From: Dermatemys mawii
Taxonomy: Eukaryota > Chordata > Testudines > Dermatemydidae
Direction of reading: 5' to 3'
Assembly (NCBI GenBank): GCA_007922305.1
Contig: ML677333.1
Coordinates: forward strand, 17,707,164 to 17,771,163
DNA length: 64,000 bases
Shown here: piece after piece, positions 57,501 to 64,000 of the stretch
Layout: the number at the start of each line of letters is the position of its first letter
Numbering within the stretch: position 1 is the first letter of the stretch
The notes under the pieces: generated by a model
The model's input: the letters and a program-made list of their open reading frames with translations, nothing else
The model's database searches: none
What the model was told of the DNA's origin: nothing
Program-made: the position numbers and the translations under genes

Positions 57501-60500
57501 GGGGTTAAAATTATTTCACAGATTCTGCAGCAGTGCAAAATGATGTATACAACTTCTATGTGTAGAAGTTGCCAGAACATTACTGGAGGAAATATAAATC
57601 TGCTAACAATTATATGTATTTCAAAGAGCCTTATGCCTTTGAGCAATTGAAAATTGTTTTGTGACATTTTAAATAGGTTGTGTGTATCCATCTCTTGCAG
57701 GTGACTCTGTAGTTGTTTATACAGATGGCTGCTGCTCAAGTAATGGGCGCCGTAAGGCACGTGCTGGAGTAGGAGTCTATTGGGGACCGGACCACCCTTT
57801 GTAAGTAATTTTTGAGAGCATAGTTAAGTAATTTGCTGTACAGAAACTTGTTAATATTGGTCTTGTGTAATTCATCACTTTAAATTGTATGGCCTTTGAA
57901 TTCAGTGACTTCAGAATGTAAAACACAGTTATTTAACTGAGACCTTTTTTACTAACATCACCAGAATAAATAAATTTAAAAAGCTAGAAAGAATAAACTT
58001 AATAATTAAATTGGAATATTGAATCACAGCCATCACTGAGTGCAAAAATAAAGGTGCCTGTAAAGGTTAGAAATGTAGGCAAAATATAACAAGACTCACC
58101 TTGCATTTGTCCAAGCTAATATCTTGGGGAAGGTTTAATTTAGGCTCTCATTAGGTGGTTTCACAAGTTTATATATAATTATGTTAAGATGACTGGAATT
58201 TCAACTTGCAGTAGGAATAGGGCCAAGCATGCCCAAATTTCAGATTTGTTGACACTTAAAAACTTTAGTTCCCCTGAAGGGGAGATTTTAGTTAGCTCCA
58301 TTTCTACCTAATCTATGGCTATACACTTACGCTGTGGTGTGAACCACTAATGTATTTTATGTTGCTTTTAAACAGAAATACTAGTGATAGGCTTTCTGGA
58401 CGGCAGACCAACCAAAGAGCTGAAATACATGTAAGTTGTGGAGTTTTAAAACTGTTCTATACTTGTGTGGAGTCATAGTGCTCAACTCTTCCACAACTTA
58501 ATCAGCTGCAAAAGCTCCATATTTTCGGACATTCAATTTGGTTTTGTAGGGCTCTGCTGTGAGTGATTTGGCAATGATACAAGTCAAGAAAGAAGCTGCT
58601 GATTCTTCTAATAGTATTTCTGCATAGGAGTTGTCAGAGTTGCTTTCTGGAACTCACATTGGCTTGTTCTCCGTTTCTGGGGTTTCTACCTCAGATATAT
58701 TTTTTTTTAATTTAGTTCTGTTCATCCTGTCTCAAGGAAGATAGCTCAGAAGTAGAGAGGAGTTCAGAGGCAGATGGCAAGACTTTCCTATGACTGTTCA
58801 GTTTAGATATGAAATGAATAACAGAGGGCATGATGGAGGTCTACAGAACAATATCTGGTGTAATGAAGATAAAATGGTGCTCCTGTTTGAAAGAGAAGGA
58901 TAATCCAATGAAATCGAAAGGTGACATTCTGAACTGACACAAGGAAATACTTCTTAACACAATGCAGGGCTAACCTTGGAAACAACAAAAGATCATTAAT
59001 GTCAAGAGCTTATGATTCAAAACAGCATTTAGACATGTATGTGGATAATCAGAACATCCACAGTTCTATTAGAGGAAAATAGCAAGGATATTAACCCTTA
59101 TGGTTGAAGGGGGTGAGCCAATCATTAGCTGGCAGGATTAAGAAGTAGTTTTTTCTATGGACTAGTCAGTTATTCCACAGCTGGCGACTGTCTTCCACCT
59201 TCCACTGAGGCATGTTGTAGCCTGTCTCTGACAGACTTCTAGACCAGCAGTCAACAACGTTGGAATGCGGAACTGCAGGGTAAGTACCCTTAGCTGGCAC
59301 CGCTGCTTTATTTACCATCCCAGCCCAATGGGCACTGCGGGAAGCAGCACGCGGCGAGCCCGCAGGTAAATAAAGCAGTGGGGCCCCTAAGGGTACTTAC
59401 CCTGCTTCCTGCATGTCAACGTTGCCGACCACTGTTCTAGACTCTGGGGTATCTGATATGTTACTGCAGTTCCTGTTTTCACACTAAATTCTCTAGTTAC
59501 ATTTCTTTTGTATGCATTTTTTTTTTAATTCTTCTGAATTATGATTATTGAAACACTTCCTTTAGGCAGCCTGCAAAGCAATAGAGCAAGCAAAGAGTCA
59601 AAACATCAAGAAACTGGTTATTTACACTGATAGCAAGTTCACTATAAATGGTAAGTTAATGATTTCAGCTCTGCGATGCACTGAATGTAGAACACATACG
59701 ATCATTTTATAAGCCCTACAAATATGTTTCTGTAACATAGTTTGGGGTTTTTTAGATGTGTGTTGGGAAGGGATTGTGCATAACTCATTTCAATTCCCAG
59801 TAATAGCAGGGGAAAGGACTCCAAGAACGCACTGCATAGCCTGCCAAAATCCTATCTGCGGTTTGTATCAAACTCTGGAATAGACAAGATACCTAGTCTA
59901 GCAACTGATGTAGGAAATGTTTTAAAATATCAGATACTGAACCTCTATAATAAAAGATCTTCTGGCAGAAGCACAGGGTGAAATATACAAAATGGTGTGT
60001 GAATTTTCATACCAAAATCTAGAAATGTAGGCTGTATATCTGAAAAGTGACCAGCAAAGTAGTATTAGGACAATGGCTGTTCTCCCTTCCCCCCCCCCCC
60101 CACCTTTTTTTTTTTTATTTGCTTTGCTACAAAAACAGAACTTGAAACACTTCAAGATTGTTCTGCTTGTTTTTATCTCTGGAAATGTTATTCAAGTCTA
60201 TTCTTTCCTGATTTAAATGAAAGACTGCTGAAGGGTGGTGTCTTCCAATGTATATTGTGAGATTTCACCTTGGGTGTTAATGTTGAATTTTTTTACAAGG
60301 CCTACTATAGGTAGTAGACAGTGGAGTTAATGAGTTCTCTAATAAACTAAACCCCCTTTTTCCACCCTCTTAGTTACTCAGTTTTCAGTCCCTTGTAGTT
60401 TATAATTTCTGAATACAGGCATACACTGAATTTCTAACATGAAATCGGATGGAGAAAACACATTTTGATCTTTTATGTATCATAAAGAAGCAAAAGGCAC

Positions 60501-62821
60501 AGCTATATCTTGTTCTTTGCAGGTCACTTCTAACAGAATAGATTCCAGAGTCCTTAATTTTTGTTGTAGTCTGAGCACAAGCTCTTGGTGGGAATTCCTG
60601 AGATCTGATAAACTGACAATCACTTTGTCTTTGGCAAGTCACTTTGTCTGCCTCAGTTTCTCCCATTGTAAAAACAATGCAGAACAACTTTATATGGGGT
60701 TTGTTTGGTTTTTTTGCATTGGGAGTGAGAACGTTCATCTTTCTGTTTTTCCCGAAGCACAAGCCAGCAGCTCAGAGGGAAAATGATCTGGAAGTAATTT
60801 GATGCCTCCTCTAGGAGGTGATGCCCTCACCCTGGAGAGGCCAAGAAGCTACTAGACAGGGAAAGAGGAATGCTTAGGTGGAAGAAGAGGTGCAGGAGCT
60901 GTCCTGTCTTTCCACTGTCTCAAATGCTGATAGCTCCTGCTTCTATGTGGGAGAAAGTGGAAGAGAGGTTTCTAATAGCATTGGCCCCAGAAAGCGAAGG
61001 AGTTGCTAAGCAAGGGCTCAGTGGATTAGGGAATTAAACCCAGCAAGGAGGTAGAAGAGATGGGGTGGAGCAGAGTGGGTGGGAAAGAGGAGTAATTGAT
61101 CCATTAAGTCAGTGGTGTCCAATAGAAATTCAATGTTAGCCATGCTTCTGGTTTTTAAATTTTTCTTATTCACCACTTTATAAAAAAGATTAAACATACC
61201 ACAGGCAATATTTCAAACTATTCTTTATTAATTTAAAAAAATAAGTAGATATTACAAAAAAATGAATAGGTACTAACACAAAATTACTTCAGTGTGACAC
61301 TTTTTTTCATCCATAATACTTGATCTGTACTTGGATTTTATAAAATCCACTGCAGAAAAAGTAGATTCACAGACCCACACGTTGCTCATTCATTAGCCAC
61401 AACTCAATAGCCTATTCACCATATGTGGCTAGTGGAGAACGTATTGGGCACCGCTTCATTAAGTAATCTGTTTCCTTTCCTTCAGTTGCCCCACCGGGGG
61501 CAACCATCTCTCAGCCATTCCTGCTGAGCAGTTTCTTTCCCAGTTCATACAGATATGGGGATGGGACTGATTATGGGACCTTTTGGTCTAGCTTTCTGGA
61601 AAGAGTCCTTAGTGGAGTGAAAATTAACAGCCAGATTTGTTCATATTGCCAGGCATAAAGTGGCCAACTCTATTCTGGTAACTACTTCATTAGTAGACTT
61701 GTTTAATGGAGGACACTCCTGTCTTGGACAAATTGGCTGATTTAAAATATTGTTTGACCAGTAGTAGATGACTTTCTAACTCTTACTTAAAATATACTTA
61801 CTGTCTCTGACTTCTAGGTTTATGTAACCTTGATGATGTTGTGATTGTGTTCTGCTAATGCCTTCTTTTTTTAGATGGTTATGCTTTCCCACCACATGTG
61901 CTCCTCTTTTGACCTTCAAATAAAATAAGTTAGTAAAGCTCTAGTTAGAGCTGCACACTGTTAGCTTTATTGGCAAACAGACCCTCAACTTCAATTTATT
62001 GTCGTTCACCTGGTAAACTTGCACTTAAGTGAATCTAAACTTATGTATTATGTTCACAAACGGTGAGCATCAATACCAGTCCGTGGGGAAGCATAGGTGT
62101 AAGAACAGATGCTGGAAAGACAGTCATTCTGAAAGACTGCATTAGAGAATTAAATCAGCATATTTCCCAGATTTGCCACCTGTGTCTCTAATGCAGTTGT
62201 GGAGAAAGTAAATGATAGCAGTATGGTCTTGTAGCATTAAAGTCATTGGGAGTGGGACCATGCCCATAGTCTGTAGAGATAACAGGAAGAACAATAGCTC
62301 GAGAGTAAATATAAAGCATGTTACAGGAATAATGACTAAGTGAGTATATTTTAGAAGAAGTCATGGACAGGTCGCAGGCAATAGACAAAATTCATGGAAA
62401 CCCAAGACCTGTACCTGACTTTTACTTTATAAAAAAAAAAAATAAAAAAAAAATCCAACCTTGTTGCTGTTAAAGTGATTAGTATTTGGTTCTGATACTT
62501 ACCTGACAGGAATTTGTAAAACAGTTAAAACTTCCTAAATCACTTCCTTTTAAAGGCATGGTCATGGATAGTCTTCCTATGCAGTAGCCAAAAGTTTTTT
62601 AAAATTCAGCAAGAATGTAAATAACATGTCCAGTTAGTTACAGTTTTCTAAATACAAGTACAATCTTTCAATAATGTTAATTTTGTTTTTCCATAGGTAT
62701 AACAAGTTGGGTAGACAATTGGAAAAGTAATGGCTGGAGAACAAGCACAGGAAAAGATGTAATAAATAAAGAAGACTTTGAAAGACTTGATAAGCTTTCA
62801 GAGGGAATGGAAGTTCAGTGG
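54392..62821 (+). CDS. RNASEH1: Ribonuclease H1 (3' end outside window)
   Basis: Cleaves the RNA strand of RNA:DNA hybrids; in vertebrates one gene makes mitochondrial and nuclear forms. Exons: 54392-54513, 54977-55098, 56626-56820, 57701-57800, 58376-58430, 59566-59650, 62697-62821; all GT-AG, phases consistent, 804 nt = 268 codons. M1 starts a basic-hydrophobic leader ([20 protein letters not shown]) and M25 (54464) starts the nuclear form, [10 protein letters not shown]. Residues about 25-75 form the hybrid-binding domain ([11 protein letters not shown]); about 85-145 is a poorly conserved linker; the catalytic domain follows with [10 protein letters not shown] (D155), RAEIH (E196) and YTDSKF (D220). 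The fourth acid (NEEAD in relatives) and VPGHSG lie past 64000. The call is certain; the gene is partial only because the window ends. Confidence 0.97.
54680..54890. mobile_element. hAT MITE in RNASEH1 intron 1
   Basis: Termini caggcctgcacaac and, inverted, taggcctacacaac; perfect 8-bp duplication tggtagga (54672-54679, 54891-54898). C-rich interior. Confidence 0.9.
54977..55098 (+). CDS. RNASEH1: RNASEH1 exon 2
   Basis: Acceptor gtgttgcag, donor GCAG/gtagga. Encodes the rest of the hybrid-binding domain: [20 protein letters not shown] and AEAWSFV. Confidence 0.95.
55305..55862. mobile_element. Interrupted MITE in RNASEH1 intron 2
   Basis: Starts aggctatgccttcactacag, the inverse-type terminus of the family seen at 11430-11602. 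After inserted material (about 55350-55830) it resumes with 'cagctgtgctgtactgctgtgagg' in part. Contains the nested copy at 55573-55699. Confidence 0.5.
55573..55699. mobile_element. hAT MITE, TAGGGTGACCAGA family (copy 3)
   Basis: Termini tagggtgaccaga and, inverted, taggatgaccaga; perfect 8-bp duplication atctagtc (55565-55572, 55700-55707). In RNASEH1 intron 2. Confidence 0.92.
56626..56820 (+). CDS. RNASEH1: RNASEH1 exon 3 (linker)
   Basis: Acceptor ttttttcataag, donor ATGG/gtaagc. Encodes [20 protein letters not shown] through [11 protein letters not shown]: a polar linker whose end (K..FSYMG) is conserved. Confidence 0.92.
57701..57800 (+). CDS. RNASEH1: RNASEH1 exon 4
   Basis: Acceptor atctcttgcag, donor CCTTT/gtaagt. 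Encodes [20 protein letters not shown] then [12 protein letters not shown], with the first catalytic Asp. Confidence 0.96.
58376..58430 (+). CDS. RNASEH1: RNASEH1 exon 5
   Basis: Acceptor tttaaacag, donor ACAT/gtaagt. Encodes [18 protein letters not shown] with the catalytic Glu. Confidence 0.96.
59245..59434. mobile_element. Hairpin hAT MITE in RNASEH1 intron 5
   Basis: Termini cagcagtcaacaacgttg and, inverted, cagtggtcggcaacgttg; perfect 8-bp duplication ttctagac (59237-59244, 59435-59442). Inside, arms 59275-59314 and 59367-59405 are inverted copies (gcagggtaagtaccctta... paired), giving a long stem about 160 bp before exon 6. Confidence 0.93.
59566..59650 (+). CDS. RNASEH1: RNASEH1 exon 6
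   Basis: Acceptor cttcctttag, donor AAATG/gtaagt. Encodes [28 protein letters not shown] with the third catalytic acid. Confidence 0.96.
61110..61456. mobile_element. hAT nonautonomous element in RNASEH1 intron 6
   Basis: Termini cagtggtgtcc and, inverted, aagcggtgccc; perfect 8-bp duplication cattaagt (61102-61109, 61457-61464). AT-rich interior with no coding capacity. Confidence 0.9.
62697..62821 (+). CDS. RNASEH1: RNASEH1 exon 7
   Basis: Acceptor tttttccatag, donor CAGTGG/gtgaga. Encodes [20 protein letters not shown] then [22 protein letters not shown]. The final exon is beyond the window. Confidence 0.95.
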
Positions 62822-64000
62822 GTGAGAAATTTTGTTATTAATTGACTGAATAAGCGCTACTAACTTTTGCCTCTAAAAATATTTTATAAGAGCATTAGAA
62901 GAAATTTTAATAAACATAACTACCATGAATCTGTATAAGTACCAGGAAAATTATAAGCTCCATCCAAAATCAGCAAGATTCTGTTACCAAGTAGTAATTA
63001 AAGAAATACACACAAGGATTTAGTAGATCCTATCAAACAATAAACATTTGCTCATATATTGCCCACCAAGAAAAGCCCCACAGTTAAATCTATAGGGTAT
63101 TTCCAGGAAAAGGGAGCAAAGCTCAGATCTAAACTAAAATACTGAGAAACTAACAGAGGATGGTTAGAGCTGAAGGCCAAAACATTAAGATAAGAATTCT
63201 TAAATTAATCACTCTTCAGGGTGTGTATAGCTTGATAAAGTAAAATGTTTGTAGCAGAATTAAAATGTGTAAGTAGTCATCTGGATGGAAATCAGTCTAA
63301 CTCAGATTTTCTGTGGTATATTCAAGGCTTTTCCAAGAATATTAAAAGCATGAATGTGGCAGTCCTTAGAATACCCATGTTAGCTCTGAATTTGGTAAGA
63401 ACTCTATCTCAAATGTAGTAGGATACAGTAACTTTTTGCTGACTAGCAGGTGATATTATGTAACCTTTAACTCTACTAGTAGAAATAAATGCACTGAAAA
63501 GAACTTACTGTCCCCATAGCTATGTTTCTAATTTGCCTGTAGTCTTCCAGAGATACCTAACTTGGAATCAAATCTCTGCACCATTGCCTTTATGGCTAAT
63601 GAAACAGAATCCAAGGAAATGTACCATTAAGTAATCCCTACCAAACAATACAGAGGGCGTAAGTGGAGACTTTATACTTCTCATGGGGGGTTTCCTAAAG
63701 GAAGTTGTACTTAGGCTATTATTCAAATACTCCACTGATATATTCTGTTCAGATGTCAAAGGCTGACTAGATACTGTCTCCTCCACCTTGTCTCACTAGT
63801 AGAAATATAAGCCACAGTTTGCAGTTAAGCAAACAACTTTATTGAACTAAAATTTAAATCTGTTGTCTTTTATGTGACTTTCCCCAGCTATAAACAAAAC
63901 ATAAACCCCCAAATACAGCAGCAAATCCATCTGATAGTGGCTGGAGCACTGTATTCTGGCACTTCAGGGAGGGAGTCCTGTCTTTTATAGGCTTCCCCTC
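62822..64000 (+). other. RNASEH1: RNASEH1 intron 7 (incomplete)
   Basis: AT-rich intron sequence after exon 7; no match to the expected terminal exon (VPGHSG...NEEAD) is seen before the window ends, and no repeat is confidently recognised. Confidence 0.7.

Overview
This window is animal nuclear DNA, almost certainly from a reptile and most likely a turtle. It is AT-rich and has GT-AG split genes, two CpG islands and dense old repeats: CR1 LINEs, tRNA-derived SINEs, and many hAT-type DNA transposons with 8-bp target duplications. Repeat assignments to a turtle-like genome rest on remembered family resemblance. No bacterial gene, operon, CRISPR array, tRNA or rRNA was found. Nearly all long open frames are chance frames in repeats or CpG islands.

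Three conserved vertebrate genes are present in the order and relative orientation known from human chromosome 2p25. (1) COLEC11 (collectin-11, minus strand, about 535-16050) is partial: the signal-peptide exon and three Gly-X-Y collagen exons are here, while the coiled coil and lectin domain lie left of position 1. (2) RPS7 (40S ribosomal protein eS7, minus strand, about 31740-40386) is complete: six coding exons give exactly 194 codons plus stop, preceded by a 5'UTR exon in a CpG island with a TOP-like start. (3) RNASEH1 (ribonuclease H1, plus strand, from 54392) has seven exons and 268 codons in the window, with the last exon(s) right of position 64000. RPS7 and RNASEH1 are divergent, about 14 kb apart, each from its own CpG island.

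Layout: 1-16050 COLEC11 introns filled with CR1, L2-like, hAT and SINE debris; 16051-31740 intergenic/5' COLEC11 territory with a LINE fragment carrying a zinc-finger-like C-terminus, an LTR-like element, a textbook hAT-in-hAT nest (28287-29055) and a palindromic hAT element with a transposase remnant (29734-30897); 31741-40386 RPS7 with DNA transposons in its introns; 40650-53400 a repeat-rich spacer with a 1.7-kb hAT-like element, a decayed R2-like retrotransposon (about 43900-45305) and a 2.4-kb multi-layer insertion nest (49538-51905); 53400-54560 the RNASEH1 CpG island; 54514-64000 RNASEH1 introns with at least four hAT insertions, three of them with perfect 8-bp duplications.

The genes work in separate pathways (lectin complement innate immunity; translation; RNA:DNA hybrid removal in nucleus and mitochondria), so their linkage is conserved synteny rather than a functional cluster. 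The most notable non-genic observations are the mobilised palindromic hAT, the R2-like fossil with a replaced catalytic residue, the hairpin MITE in RNASEH1 and a possible 21-bp in-frame micro-exon in COLEC11.
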